Below are positions 1-8,066 of a stretch of DNA of 64,000 nt, one piece after another; the stretch's first letter is position 1, and the number at the start of each line of letters is the position of its first letter. The stretch is taken from positions 61,563 to 125,562 of the forward strand of contig NZ_WHOS01000017.1 in NCBI RefSeq assembly GCF_013340935.1, read 5' to 3'. This DNA is from Azospirillum melinis. Its GTDB lineage: Bacteria > Pseudomonadota > Alphaproteobacteria > Azospirillales > Azospirillaceae. The notes under the pieces are model-generated. The model saw only the letters and a program-made list of their open reading frames with translations. It searched no databases and was not told the origin of the DNA. The position numbers and the translations under genes were made by a program.

Positions 1-1
1 C

Positions 2-190
2 AGCGGCGGCGCCAGCGGCATCCAGGCGACCGGCCGGCTGTTGGGCCAGACGCTGGGCGCCGCCACGGTCGGACTGGTCTTCACCGCCATCGGCAAGGCA
101 GACGGCAGCGTCGTGGTGCTGTGGCTGGGCGCCGGGTTGTGCCTCGTTGCCTGCCTGACCGGCATCTTCCGCCGCCGCCCGGCCGCCTGA
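2..190 (+). CDS. MFS transporter, C-terminal fragment (cut by window start)
   Basis: An open frame enters from the left edge and stops with TGA at 190, giving the last 62 residues of a membrane protein. It contains the segment ATGRLLGQTLGAA, typical of the later helices of DHA2-type major facilitator drug:proton antiporters, then a hydrophobic helix (VVLWLGAGLCLVACLTGIF) and a short basic tail RRRPAA. The family is inferred from this segment only; substrate and start are outside the window. It converges on the PRC-barrel gene with 4 bp between the stops. Confidence 0.65.
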   Translation, partial: SGGASGIQATGRLLGQTLGAATVGLVFTAIGKADGSVVVLWLGAGLCLVACLTGIFRRRPAA

Positions 191-194
191 CCGA

Positions 195-764
195 TTACGG
201 CTTGGGCTGCTGGCTTTCCGGCCGGGTCAGCGTCGGCTCGTCGCCATAGGCGAAGGTCGGCGCCTTGCCGAGGTCGGCCTGTCCGATGTCCAGCATCGGC
301 CCGTCGGGACCGTTGGCGAGCGTGCCTGCCGGCACAGCCACCAGCTTCTCGCCCAGCCCCCGCACCTCGTTCGGCGCCACCACGATGCGGTCGATCCGGT
401 CGCCGCTCCGGTCCATGGTGAAGTCGAGGATGCGGCCGGCCATCTGCCCGTCGCGGGTGCGCAACTCCGTCCCCACCATCGCCCGCGCCTGCTCGGGATT
501 GAGTGCTGCGGAGGGCAACGCCGCCACCGGCGGCGACGAGCCCTGCGCGCCCGTCACAGGTGGGGCGGGGTTTTCGACCTCATGCGACGGCGCTTCGCCG
601 CTGACCCCGGGCGGGGAGGCGATCTGCCCGGTTGCCGGCTGGTCGTCCGGACGCGGCGCGGTCATCAGCGGCGGCGAGGTGGCGACGCCCGGCGCGGTCT
701 GGGCAAAAGCGGTGCCGGTCAGCAGCAGCGCCGCGGCCGGAACAAGCATGAGGGGGCGGAGCAT
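195..764 (-). CDS. Secreted PRC-barrel domain protein
   Basis: A 189-residue protein. The first ~21 residues form a signal peptide (MLRPLMLVPAAALLLTGTAFA). Residues ~25-85 are a Pro/Ala/Gly-rich linker, and residues ~90-165 form a PRC-barrel fold (ARAMVGTELRTRDGQMAGRI, then DRIVVAPNEVRGLGEKLVAVP). PRC-barrel proteins are small beta-barrel adaptors; exported versions in alphaproteobacteria are often stress-linked, but no enzymatic role can be read here. The start is supported by GGAAGGG 8 nt upstream. A second exported PRC-barrel protein lies at 49.6 kb. Confidence 0.85.
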   Translation of the reverse strand: MLRPLMLVPAAALLLTGTAFAQTAPGVATSPPLMTAPRPDDQPATGQIASPPGVSGEAPSHEVENPAPPVTGAQGSSPPVAALPSAALNPEQARAMVGTELRTRDGQMAGRILDFTMDRSGDRIDRIVVAPNEVRGLGEKLVAVPAGTLANGPDGPMLDIGQADLGKAPTFAYGDEPTLTRPESQQPKP

Positions 765-838
765 GAGGGCGACCCTTCCGTTCGGATTCGGTATCGCCCT
801 GGTTAACAGCGGAACCCGCCCGCAGGTTGCCGCCTGAC

Positions 839-1108
839 TTATTTCCCGCGCCCGGTCTTGTCCTGAAGCGCGTCGATGCGCTTGGACGCTTCCGCCTTGG
901 TCAGGCCGTCATCGAAGGATTCGCCAGCCTCTTCGCTCAGCGTCTTCAGGTACGAGGCCTGGGCGCCGGTCATCGGCTCGTCGCCGGTGGTCCAGTCGTC
1001 GGGGTTCTTGTCGCGGTTGGAATGATCGTCGCCGGTCTTCGGATTCTCGTGGTCGGCATGGTCGTGCCGGTCGGCGGCGTGATTATCGGCGGTGTGCTTG
1101 GTCGTCAT
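839..1108 (-). CDS. DUF3072 domain protein
   Basis: An 89-residue, very hydrophilic protein. The first ~40 residues are His/Asp/Asn-rich (MTTKHTADNHAADRHDHADH) and probably disordered. Residues ~40-85 match the DUF3072 pattern: PMTGAQASYLKTLSEEAGE followed by LTKAEASKRIDALQ, a helix-turn-helix-like pair of short helices resembling the SAP/Lsr2 C-terminal style of small DNA-associated domains. The function is unknown. The start is preceded by GAGAGG 7 nt upstream, and an EcfG-like promoter (1141-1165) lies just upstream, suggesting a stress role. Confidence 0.85.
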   Translation of the reverse strand: MTTKHTADNHAADRHDHADHENPKTGDDHSNRDKNPDDWTTGDEPMTGAQASYLKTLSEEAGESFDDGLTKAEASKRIDALQDKTGRGK

Positions 1109-1140
1109 GATCCGTGCCTCTCAAAAAGGAACATATCATG

Positions 1141-1165
1141 AACAAGCATGGAGGCGGAAGGTTCC
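1141..1165 (-). promoter_or_regulatory. Candidate EcfG (general stress) promoter for the DUF3072 gene
   Basis: On the minus strand GGAAC (1165-1161) is followed after 16 nt by TGTT (1144-1141). The alphaproteobacterial EcfG consensus is GGAAC-N16/17-CGTT, so one base differs. It lies 33 bp upstream of the start codon. Confidence 0.45.
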
Positions 1166-1185
1166 CACACTCCGGCCCGAAAACC

Positions 1186-1794
1186 TCAGCCGTTCCGTCG
1201 CAGCAGGAAGACGCCCTGTTCGCCCAGCAGGTTGGCGAAGCCGGAATGGGCGTGGCTGGTCACCCGGCCGGCGCGGTCGATGATGCGGGTCTGCTCGATG
1301 GTGATGCCCATCTCCTCCGTCAGCACGACGAAGTCGCGCAGCGTGCAGAAATGGATGTTGGGCGTTTCCCACCACTGGTAGCCCAGCTTTTCCGTCACCG
1401 GCATGCGGCCGGTCAGCATCAGCTGCATGCGGACGCGCCAATAGCCGAAATTCGGCACCGACACGATGGCGCGTCGGCCGATGCGGCACAGCATCTCCAG
1501 CACGTCGCGAGGCTGCTTCATCGCCTGAAGCGTCTGGCCCAGGATGACGTAATCGAACGCCTCCGCCGGATAGTCCTTCAGGTCGGTCTCGGCATCGCCC
1601 TGGATCACCGACAGGCCGTGCGCCACGCACTGGCGCACGCCGTCCATGCTCAGTTCGATGCCGCGCCCGTCGACATTCTTGGTGTGGGATAGGTAATCCA
1701 GCAGGGCGCCGTCGCCGCAGCCGACGTCCAGCACGCGGCTGTTCGGCTCCACCATCTCGGCGATCAGCTTCAGGTCGTCGCGAATGTCCACCAT
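1186..1794 (-). CDS. metW: Methionine biosynthesis protein MetW
   Basis: A 202-residue class I SAM-dependent methyltransferase-fold protein. Motif I is VLDVGCGDGALL (~residues 20-31) and the MetW-typical stretch WWETPNIHFCTLRDF lies near residue 145. MetW is always found next to MetX and is reported to assist homoserine O-acetyltransferase; its own catalytic activity is not settled. The ATG at 1794 has AAAGGA 6 nt upstream and starts 20 bp after metX stops, so the two form an operon. Frames that read through into metX are not used. Confidence 0.95.
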   Translation of the reverse strand: MVDIRDDLKLIAEMVEPNSRVLDVGCGDGALLDYLSHTKNVDGRGIELSMDGVRQCVAHGLSVIQGDAETDLKDYPAEAFDYVILGQTLQAMKQPRDVLEMLCRIGRRAIVSVPNFGYWRVRMQLMLTGRMPVTEKLGYQWWETPNIHFCTLRDFVVLTEEMGITIEQTRIIDRAGRVTSHAHSGFANLLGEQGVFLLRRNG

Positions 1795-1814
1795 GGTCGG
1801 TCCTTTTGCCCCAC

Positions 1815-3029
1815 TCAACGCGCGCGGCGGCGGACGGACAGGCCGCGATGCTCGGCGCAGCCCTCCAGGAAGCCGTGGATGACCTGATGGAACTCCGGCT
1901 CGTCCAGCAGGAAGGCGTCGTGGCCCTTGTCGGTCTCGATCTCCACGAAGCTGACATTCGCAGCGACGGCGTTCAGCGCATGCACAATGGCCCGCGATTC
2001 CGAGGTCGGGAACAGCCAGTCGCTGGAGAAGCTGGCAAGGCAGAAGCGCACCGGCGTGGTCTTGCCCCCCGGCCGGAAGGCGTTGGCCAGCGTGCCCCCG
2101 GCGTCGGCGGCGAGGTCGAAATAATCCATCGCCCGCGTGATGTAGAGATAGGAGTTGGCGTCGAACCGCTCGACGAAGGCCGCCCCTTGGTAGCGCAGGT
2201 AGCTTTCCACTTGGAAATCGGCGTCGAAGCCGTAGGTGATCGCCTTGCGGTCCTGCAAATTGCGGCCGAACTTGCGGTGCAGGGCCGTTTCGGACAGGTA
2301 GGTGATGTGCGCCGCCATGCGGGCGACGGCCAGACCGGCCTCCGGCCTGGTGCCTTCCAGCAGATAGTTGCCGCCGCGCCATTCCGGGTCGGCCATGATC
2401 GCCTGGCGCCCGACCTCGTGGAAGGCGATGTTCTGCGCCGAATGGCGGGCGGCGGTGGCGATGGGCACCGCGGCGAACACCGATTCGGGATAGGCGACCG
2501 CCCATTGCAGCACCTGCATGCCGCCCATCGAGCCGCCGATGACGCAGAACAGCTTCTCGATGCCGAGATGCTCGACCAGCAGCTTCTGCGCCCGCACCAT
2601 GTCGCCGATGGTCACCACCGGGAAGGACAGGCCATAGGGCTGGCCGGTGGCAGGATCGACATCCTTCGGCCCGGTGCTGCCCAGGCAGCCGCCCAGCACG
2701 TTGGAGCAGATGACGAAATAGCGGTCGGTGTCCACCGGCTTGCCGGGGCCGACCAGCATCTCCCACCAGCCGGGCTTGCCGGTGACCGGATGCCTCTCCA
2801 TGACGAAATGGTCGCCGGTCAGGGCGTGGCAGATGAAGATCGCGTTGGACTTGTCGGCGTTCAGCGTGCCGTAGGTCTGGTAGGCGATCTGGAAGCCGCC
2901 GATCTCCACCCCGCTGTCCAGCCGCATCGGCCGGTCGACCGCCAGACGCACGCGCTTGCCCGGCATGACCTGTTCATTGGGGTCGTGGGCGGGAGCGTTG
3001 GGGGCGGAGCTGTCGAGGGCCGCGGACAT
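1815..3029 (-). CDS. metX: Homoserine O-acetyltransferase
   Basis: A 404-residue alpha/beta-hydrolase that acylates homoserine, usually with acetyl-CoA, as the first committed step of methionine synthesis. Seen: oxyanion/N-terminal motif CHALTGDH, nucleophile elbow GGSMGG (~residue 165), catalytic Asp in SSDWLFP and catalytic His in DKGHDAFLL. Length fits the MetX family (~370-410). It is first in the metX-metW operon and is divergent from the chorismate mutase gene. Acetyl versus succinyl donor preference cannot be decided from family membership alone. No SAM-II riboswitch core is visible in its leader. Confidence 0.95.
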   Translation of the reverse strand: MSAALDSSAPNAPAHDPNEQVMPGKRVRLAVDRPMRLDSGVEIGGFQIAYQTYGTLNADKSNAIFICHALTGDHFVMERHPVTGKPGWWEMLVGPGKPVDTDRYFVICSNVLGGCLGSTGPKDVDPATGQPYGLSFPVVTIGDMVRAQKLLVEHLGIEKLFCVIGGSMGGMQVLQWAVAYPESVFAAVPIATAARHSAQNIAFHEVGRQAIMADPEWRGGNYLLEGTRPEAGLAVARMAAHITYLSETALHRKFGRNLQDRKAITYGFDADFQVESYLRYQGAAFVERFDANSYLYITRAMDYFDLAADAGGTLANAFRPGGKTTPVRFCLASFSSDWLFPTSESRAIVHALNAVAANVSFVEIETDKGHDAFLLDEPEFHQVIHGFLEGCAEHRGLSVRRRAR

Positions 3030-3206
3030 CTCGTTTCGTGCCTTGTCGGAAGCCTTACGGCGCCTTGATGGAAACCGTCAGGGAGCTGTGGCGGAACGGG
3101 AGCGTATAGCTACGAAGCCGGCCTTCGGAGTGTCAATGTTTTCTTTGATTTCAGGGCGCATGCGGACTACTACTAACCGGCTCTGCATTCGATGGTTTTT
3201 TGACCC
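3030..3206. other. Divergent promoter region between metX and chorismate mutase
   Basis: 177 bp without a gene. It must hold both promoters. The metX leader (minus strand) is moderately structured but shows no SAM-II core, and I could not assign a known riboswitch. The 3120-3200 part is less GC-rich than the flanks and probably contains the chorismate mutase promoter. Confidence 0.4.
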
Positions 3207-4103
3207 ATGGCTTCCGCCCGGACCCCGCTCGACGATTTGCGCCGCGAAATCGACCAGATCGACGACGCGATCCATGACCTGCTGATGCGCCGCGCCGCCG
3301 TGGTGGAACGCATCGGGGCGGCCAAGGGCAATGGCGCGGCCGAAACCGGTGCCCAGCCCGTCTTCCTCCGCCCGGCGCGGGAGGCGACGATCCTGCGCCG
3401 CCTGATGGCCCGCCATGCCGGCACCTTCCCCGCCCAGGTCGTCGTCCGCATCTGGCGGGAGATGATCACCGCCTTCACCCGCATGCAGGGACCCTTCGCC
3501 GTCGCCGTCTATGCGCCGGAAGACCGCCGCGGCTTCTGGGACGTCGCCCGCGACCATTTCGGCGGCTTCGTGCCGATGACCGCCGTCAACACCCCGGCCG
3601 CAGCGCTCCGCGCCGTGTCGGAAGGGACGGCGACCGTCGCCGTAGTGCCCTATCCGGCCGAGGACGATTCCGATCCCTGGTGGCGCTTCCTGGTGTCGGC
3701 CGACGCCGGCCGGCCGCAGGTGGTGGCGCGTCTGCCCTTCGGCGGGCGCGGCAATGCCCGCGGCGAGAACCGCGACGCGCTCGCCATCGCCGCCGTCCCG
3801 CACGAGCCGACCGGCGACGACCGCACGCTGCTGAGCATCGAGATCGGCGGCGACCTCAGCCGCGGACGGCTGAAGGATTCGCTGGAGGCCTGCGGCCTGC
3901 CGCCGGTCGGCTTCTGCACCTGGCATCCGGCCGGCCACGCCACCGGGATGAGCGGCGGCGGCCCGTCGGTCCATCTGGTCGAGATCGCCGACTTCGTCGG
4001 GCAGGGCGACCCCCGCCTCGCCAAGCTGCTGGAACGCTCGGGCGACATCCCGGTGCGGGTCAACGTCGTCGGCGGCTATGCCGTGCCGCTCGCTCTGGGC
4101 TGA
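3207..4103 (+). CDS. Chorismate mutase (AroQ) with a prephenate dehydratase-like C-terminal region
   Basis: A 298-residue protein. Residues ~5-95 are an AroQ chorismate mutase domain (LDDLRREIDQIDDAIHDLLMRR, then HAGTFPAQVVVRIWREMI), converting chorismate to prephenate. The remaining ~200 residues have the layout of a prephenate dehydratase plus ACT domain as in P-protein PheA (FGGFVPMTAV; RTLLSIEIGGDLSRGRLKDSLE), but the usual dehydratase Thr-Arg-Phe motif is replaced by NRDALAI, so dehydratase activity is doubtful. The ACT-like end suggests feedback control. It is followed 151 bp later by hisC, a conserved alphaproteobacterial neighbour that also works as an aromatic aminotransferase. Confidence 0.85.
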   Translation: MASARTPLDDLRREIDQIDDAIHDLLMRRAAVVERIGAAKGNGAAETGAQPVFLRPAREATILRRLMARHAGTFPAQVVVRIWREMITAFTRMQGPFAVAVYAPEDRRGFWDVARDHFGGFVPMTAVNTPAAALRAVSEGTATVAVVPYPAEDDSDPWWRFLVSADAGRPQVVARLPFGGRGNARGENRDALAIAAVPHEPTGDDRTLLSIEIGGDLSRGRLKDSLEACGLPPVGFCTWHPAGHATGMSGGGPSVHLVEIADFVGQGDPRLAKLLERSGDIPVRVNVVGGYAVPLALG

Positions 4104-4168
4104 TGTGCGCGAATGAGGCGAGCCGCCGGGGCGGCTCCTGCCTTATCCTGCCGGCCCTCCGTGAAACA

Positions 4169-4197
4169 ATGGAACAGTGCCGTCGGCAGTGTTCCAT
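4169..4197. repeat. 29-bp near-perfect inverted repeat upstream of hisC
   Basis: Arms ATGGAACAGTGCCG and CGGCAGTGTTCCAT flank a single T, with one mismatch. A third copy of the half-site, TGTTCCA, follows at 4200-4206. There is no T-run, so an operator or RNA-processing hairpin is more likely than a terminator. Confidence 0.6.
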
Positions 4198-4254
4198 CCT
4201 GTTCCACCCCATCCATGAACCGCCCATCCACCATCGTCGGAAGGTAAGCAGACC

Positions 4255-5346
4255 ATGACCCAGCCGAACGGCCCGCAGCCGCGTCCGGGGATTCTCGACA
4301 TCGCCGCCTATGTCGGCGGCGAGCATCAGGGTCATATCCGCCTCGCCTCCAACGAAGGGGCGCTGGGGCCGAGCCCGAAGGCGATGGACGCCTACGCGGC
4401 GGCGGCCTCCACGCTGCACCGCTATCCGGACGGCGGCTCGGCGGCGCTGCGCGGCGCCATCGCCAAGCGCTTCAACCTGGATGCCGACCGCATCGTCTGC
4501 GGCGCCGGGTCGGACGAGATCATCAGCCTGCTGATCCGTTCCTATGCCGGGCCGGGCGACGAGGTGCTGTATTCGCAGTACGGCTTCCTGATGTATCCGA
4601 TCGGTGCCAAGTCGGTCGGCGCCACCCCGGTGACCGCGCCGGAGGACGGGCTGACCGCCAGCGTCGACAATCTGCTGGCCCGCGTCACCCCGCGCACCCG
4701 TCTGGTCTTCCTCGCCAACCCGAACAACCCGACCGGCACCTATCTGCCGGCGTCGGAGGTGGCGCGTCTGCATGCCGGCCTGCCGCCGGACGTTATCCTG
4801 GTCATCGACGCGGCCTATGCCGAATACATGAACAAGGACGACTACACCGCCGGCGAGGAGCTGGTAGAGCAGTTCCCCAACGTGGTGATGACCCGCACCT
4901 TCTCGAAGATCTTCGCGTTGGGCTCGCTGCGCATCGGCTGGTGCTATGGGCCGGCCGGGATCGTCGACGTGCTGAACCGGGTGCGCGGTCCCTTCAACGT
5001 GTCGAATGCCGCCCATGTCGCCGGCGTCGCCGCGGTTGAGGATGCCGAGTTCCTCGACCGCTCCCGCCGCCACAATGAGCAGTGGCGCGAGTGGTTCTCC
5101 GCCACCGTGCGGGAGCTGGGCCTGACGGTGCACCCCAGCGTGACCAACTTCGTGCTGGTCGATTTCAAGGGCCAGCCCGCCGGCAAGGACGACGCCGAGG
5201 CCGCTCGCCAGTTCCTCAAGGCCCGCGGCATCCTGGTCCGCCAGATGCCGTCCTACGGCCTGCCGAGCTGCCTGCGCGTCACCATCGGCACCGAGCAGGA
5301 AATGCGCGCGGTGGCCGACGCGCTGCGGGACTTCCTGAAGGCGTAA
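4255..5346 (+). CDS. hisC: Histidinol-phosphate aminotransferase (PLP fold type I)
   Basis: A 363-residue class I/II aminotransferase. Seen: substrate-side motif ANPNNPTGTYLP (~residue 158), DAAYAEY (~190) and the PLP-lysine motif TRTFSKIFALGSLRIGW (~222-240). Members of this subgroup next to chorismate mutase often transaminate both imidazole-acetol phosphate and aromatic keto acids (prephenate or phenylpyruvate), so a role in Phe/Tyr synthesis is likely (inference). The start has GGAAGGT ~10 nt upstream. A strong terminator follows 16 bp after the stop; the prephenate dehydrogenase often found next in relatives is absent here. Confidence 0.93.
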   Translation: MTQPNGPQPRPGILDIAAYVGGEHQGHIRLASNEGALGPSPKAMDAYAAAASTLHRYPDGGSAALRGAIAKRFNLDADRIVCGAGSDEIISLLIRSYAGPGDEVLYSQYGFLMYPIGAKSVGATPVTAPEDGLTASVDNLLARVTPRTRLVFLANPNNPTGTYLPASEVARLHAGLPPDVILVIDAAYAEYMNKDDYTAGEELVEQFPNVVMTRTFSKIFALGSLRIGWCYGPAGIVDVLNRVRGPFNVSNAAHVAGVAAVEDAEFLDRSRRHNEQWREWFSATVRELGLTVHPSVTNFVLVDFKGQPAGKDDAEAARQFLKARGILVRQMPSYGLPSCLRVTIGTEQEMRAVADALRDFLKA

Positions 5347-5362
5347 CGGCTTTCAGCCTGGA

Positions 5363-5400
5363 AAAAAGCCCGCCGGAACGGCCGTTCCGGCGGGCTTTTT
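5363..5400 (+). terminator. Rho-independent terminator of hisC
   Basis: A perfect 38-bp palindrome: 18-bp arms beginning AAAAAGCCCGCCGGAACG and ending in TTTTT. It begins 16 bp after the hisC stop and, being symmetric with A and T runs, may also serve the minus-strand DUF2283 gene. Confidence 0.93.
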
Positions 5401-5408
5401 CCGGGTTC

Positions 5409-5600
5409 TTACTCTGCGGCGATGGGTATTGCGCCGGCTGCCATCTTCTCTTTTGCGTTGAGAACTTCGAGAGCGACGATCCGGTTCTGATCGTCGAAAT
5501 CCAGAATGATGCCCGGCGCGACCTCCTGGGAATCGATGATGGTGCCCTCCGAAAAGCGCACGAACAGCGCGTCGGCTTCGGGATCGTATCGCGAGTTCAT
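5409..5600 (-). CDS. DUF2283 domain protein
   Basis: A 63-residue protein beginning MNSRYDPEADALFVRFSEG, the DUF2283 signature, with the conserved core APGIILDFDDQNRIVALEVL. DUF2283 proteins are small, typically paired with an upstream DUF4258 protein, and the pair has been proposed to be toxin-antitoxin-like without firm proof. The start ATG overlaps the stop of the upstream gene as ATGA (5597-5600), so translation is coupled. The longer in-frame start at 5717 would run through the DUF4258 gene and is rejected. Confidence 0.88.
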   Translation of the reverse strand: MNSRYDPEADALFVRFSEGTIIDSQEVAPGIILDFDDQNRIVALEVLNAKEKMAAGAIPIAAE

Positions 5601-5840
5601 AGCTTGGCTCCCCGGTCGAGAAAGGCCGTGATGACCAGTATATCCGCACCGTCCCGTCGATGAACAACCCGGATGATCCGGTTGCCGGCTTCCGGGATTG
5701 CCTTGAACGACCGCCATACGTCCGGTCCGCTGGGGTCGGCTTCGATCCTGTCGGGGCCCTCAATGGCGCTCGACCCATTCAAGAGCCAACCCCCGCTCTT
5801 GAATCGTTAAGCGGGCATGCGCGGTCAGGCTGAGCCACAT
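5597..5840 (-). pseudogene. DUF4258 domain protein, broken by a -1 frameshift
   Basis: Reading from ATG 5840 gives MWLSLTAHARLTIQERG then LALEWVER, a normal DUF4258 N-terminus, followed immediately by CAT TGA. The rest of the domain (AIEGPDRIEADP onward, ending LVITAFLDRGAKL) continues in another frame. Adding one base near 5766-5770 restores a ~81-residue protein. Either the gene is inactive, the base was missed in sequencing, or the frame is shifted during translation. The downstream half still ends in an ATGA overlap with the DUF2283 gene. Partial open frames starting at 5782 (TTG) are a by-product of the break. Confidence 0.8.
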
Positions 5841-5856
5841 TGGCGCTGGCTCGCTC

Positions 5857-7137
5857 TCAACCCCGGTTCAGCAGGAAATCGACCGTTTCCGGCCGACCCG
5901 GCAGGCCGAGCTTCGCCTGCACCGGTTCGCAGCGGCTGACGATCCGGCCGCGGCGCAGCACGAACAGGCGGGCGGCGCGGGTGCGGATCGCCTCCACCGG
6001 GTTGCCGGCCTGGAGCACCACCAGATCGGCGTTGCAGCCGGGCTCCAGCCCGTAGCCGTCCAGGTGCAGCAGATTGGCCGGGTTGACAGTCACCGCGTCG
6101 AAGGCGGCCTTGATGCCGTCCTGGCCGGTCATCTGGCCGACATGCAGGCCCATATGCGCCACCTCCAGCATTTCGCCGGAGCCCAGCGGATACCAGGGAT
6201 CCATCACGCAGTCATGTCCGAAGGCGACGGTCAGTCCGGCCGCCATCAGCTCCGGCACGCGGGTCATGCCGCGGCGCTTGGGATAGGTGTCGTGGCGGCC
6301 CTGGAGGACGATGTTGATCAGCGGATTGGCGATCACCCCCAGCCGCGCCTCCGCCATCAGCGGGATGAGCTTGGAGACATAGTAATTGTCCATCGAGTGC
6401 ATGGAGGTCAGATGCGACCCCGTCACCCGGCCGTGCAGCCCCAGCCGCTGCGTCTCGTAGGCCAGCGTCTCGACATGGCGGGACAGCGGGTCGTCGCTCT
6501 CGTCGCAATGCATGTCGACCAGCAGCCCGCGTTCCGCCGCGATCTCGCAGAGCAGCCGGACCGAAGCTGCGCCATCAGCCATGGTGCGCTCGAAATGCGG
6601 GATGCCGCCGACCACGTCGACGCCCATGTCGAGCGCCCGGATCAACAACTCCTTGGCTCCGGCCGAGCGGAGAACGCCGTCCTGCGGGAAGGCGACCAGC
6701 TGCAGATCGAGATAGGGGGCGACGCGCTTCTTGACGTCCAGCAGCGCCTCGGTGGCCAGCAGGCGCGGATCGCAGATGTCGACATGGCTGCGGATCGCCA
6801 GCAGCCCGCGCCCGACCGCCCAGTCGCAGTAAGCGAGCGCCCGCTCGACGATGGCGTCCTGCACCAGCTGCGGCTTCAGCTCGCCCCACAGCGCGATGCC
6901 TTCCAGCAGGGTGCCGCTCTGGTTCACCCGCGGCAGGCCATAGCTGAGCGTGCTGTCCATATGGAAATGGGCATCGACGAAGGGCGGGCTGACCAGCCGG
7001 CCGGTGGCGTCGATCTCCGCCGCCGCTTCGCCCGCCAGATTCGCTTCCACCGCGGCGATGCGGCCGTCCTTGATGCCGATGTCGATGCCGCTGCGGCCAT
7101 CCGGCAGGGTGGCGCGGCGCAGGATCAGGTCGAACAT
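5857..7137 (-). CDS. Cytosine deaminase-like amidohydrolase
   Basis: A 426-residue amidohydrolase. Seen: N-terminal beta-sandwich (MFDLILRRATLPDG), metal ligands DAHFHMDSTL (HxH), the deaminase motif HCDESDD with catalytic Glu/Asp pattern, SHLTSMHSM and FGHDCVMDPW; the C-terminus returns to the sandwich (ADLVVLQAGNP...RRGRIVSR). This matches the cytosine deaminase/CodA-like branch that hydrolyses cytosine or related cyclic amidines to release ammonia. It is the last gene of the bmpA transporter operon, its ATG overlapping the permease stop (TGATG), which supports a nucleobase substrate. The exact substrate (cytosine, isoguanine, creatinine-like) is not certain. Confidence 0.88.
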   Translation of the reverse strand: MFDLILRRATLPDGRSGIDIGIKDGRIAAVEANLAGEAAAEIDATGRLVSPPFVDAHFHMDSTLSYGLPRVNQSGTLLEGIALWGELKPQLVQDAIVERALAYCDWAVGRGLLAIRSHVDICDPRLLATEALLDVKKRVAPYLDLQLVAFPQDGVLRSAGAKELLIRALDMGVDVVGGIPHFERTMADGAASVRLLCEIAAERGLLVDMHCDESDDPLSRHVETLAYETQRLGLHGRVTGSHLTSMHSMDNYYVSKLIPLMAEARLGVIANPLINIVLQGRHDTYPKRRGMTRVPELMAAGLTVAFGHDCVMDPWYPLGSGEMLEVAHMGLHVGQMTGQDGIKAAFDAVTVNPANLLHLDGYGLEPGCNADLVVLQAGNPVEAIRTRAARLFVLRRGRIVSRCEPVQAKLGLPGRPETVDFLLNRG

Positions 7138-8060
7138 CAGCGTTCTCCTTTGCGGTACGGGATCATCAGGGCACGTGGGTAGGAGGCCCGGCGGGCCACC
7201 AGCACCAGCGCCAGGATGCTCAGCAGATAGGGCATCATCAGGAACAGCTGGTAGGGCAGGACGCCGCCGCTCGCCTGCTGCAACCGCAGTTGCAGCGCGT
7301 CGAACACCGCGAACAGCAGGGCGCCGAGCAGAGCCTTGCCCGGCCGCCAGGAGGCGAAGACCACCAGCGCGATGCAGATCCAGCCGCGACCGTTGACCAT
7401 GTTGAAGAAGAAGGCGTTGAAGGCCGACAGCGTCAGGAAGGCACCGGCCAGCGCCATCAGCGCGCTGCCCGCCACCACCGCGCCGATGCGGATGGCGGTG
7501 ACGTTCAGCCCCTGCGCCTCGGCGGCGGCCGGATTCTCGCCGACCATGCGCACCGCCAGCCCGACCGGCGTACGGTACAGGACATAGGCGACGACCGCGA
7601 CCAGCAGGAAGGCAAGGTAGGTCAGCGGAGTCTGGGCCAGGGCTCCCGGCAGGGCCAGCGGCTGGAACGGCTCGACGGTCGGCGGGGTGCTGGCCTGCGG
7701 CAGGACGAGGCGGTAGACGAAATAGGACAGGCTGGTGCCCAGCAGGGTCACGCCGATACCGGTCACATGCTGCGACAGGCCGAGCGGCACCGTCAGCGCC
7801 GCATGCAGCAGGCCGAGCAGCGCGCCGCAGGCGGCGGCTGCCAGCACGCCGGTCCACAGGTCGGCCCCCTGGTAGACCGCCATCCAGCCGGCCATGGCGC
7901 CCAGCGTCATGATGCCTTCGATGCCGAGATTCAGCACGCCGGCCCGCTCGCACACCAGCTCGCCCAGCGTGCCCAGCACATAGGGGGTGGCGATGCGCAG
8001 CACCGCGGTCCAGAAGGCGGCCGACAGCAGGATGTCGAGGATGATCGACAGGAAATCCAT
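7137..8060 (-). CDS. Nucleoside/nucleobase ABC transporter permease (BPD_transp_2 family)
   Basis: A 307-residue, highly hydrophobic protein with ~8-10 membrane helices. The segment LGELVCERAGVLNLGIEGIMTLGAM is the hallmark of the short permease of BmpA-type purine nucleoside importers (YufQ/NupQ-like), and GENPAAAEAQGLNV is the cytoplasmic coupling region. It pairs with the longer permease encoded 6 bp upstream and overlaps the deaminase gene downstream. Probably imports the deaminase substrate or nucleosides. Confidence 0.9.
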   Translation of the reverse strand: MDFLSIILDILLSAAFWTAVLRIATPYVLGTLGELVCERAGVLNLGIEGIMTLGAMAGWMAVYQGADLWTGVLAAAACGALLGLLHAALTVPLGLSQHVTGIGVTLLGTSLSYFVYRLVLPQASTPPTVEPFQPLALPGALAQTPLTYLAFLLVAVVAYVLYRTPVGLAVRMVGENPAAAEAQGLNVTAIRIGAVVAGSALMALAGAFLTLSAFNAFFFNMVNGRGWICIALVVFASWRPGKALLGALLFAVFDALQLRLQQASGGVLPYQLFLMMPYLLSILALVLVARRASYPRALMIPYRKGER

Positions 8061-8066
8061 GACCCC

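Noticed and set aside
3030..3120. Possible SAM-type riboswitch before metX
   Set aside because: The leader lacks the SAM-II core blocks and I could not match SAM-V or SAM/SAH forms; only a covariance search could decide.
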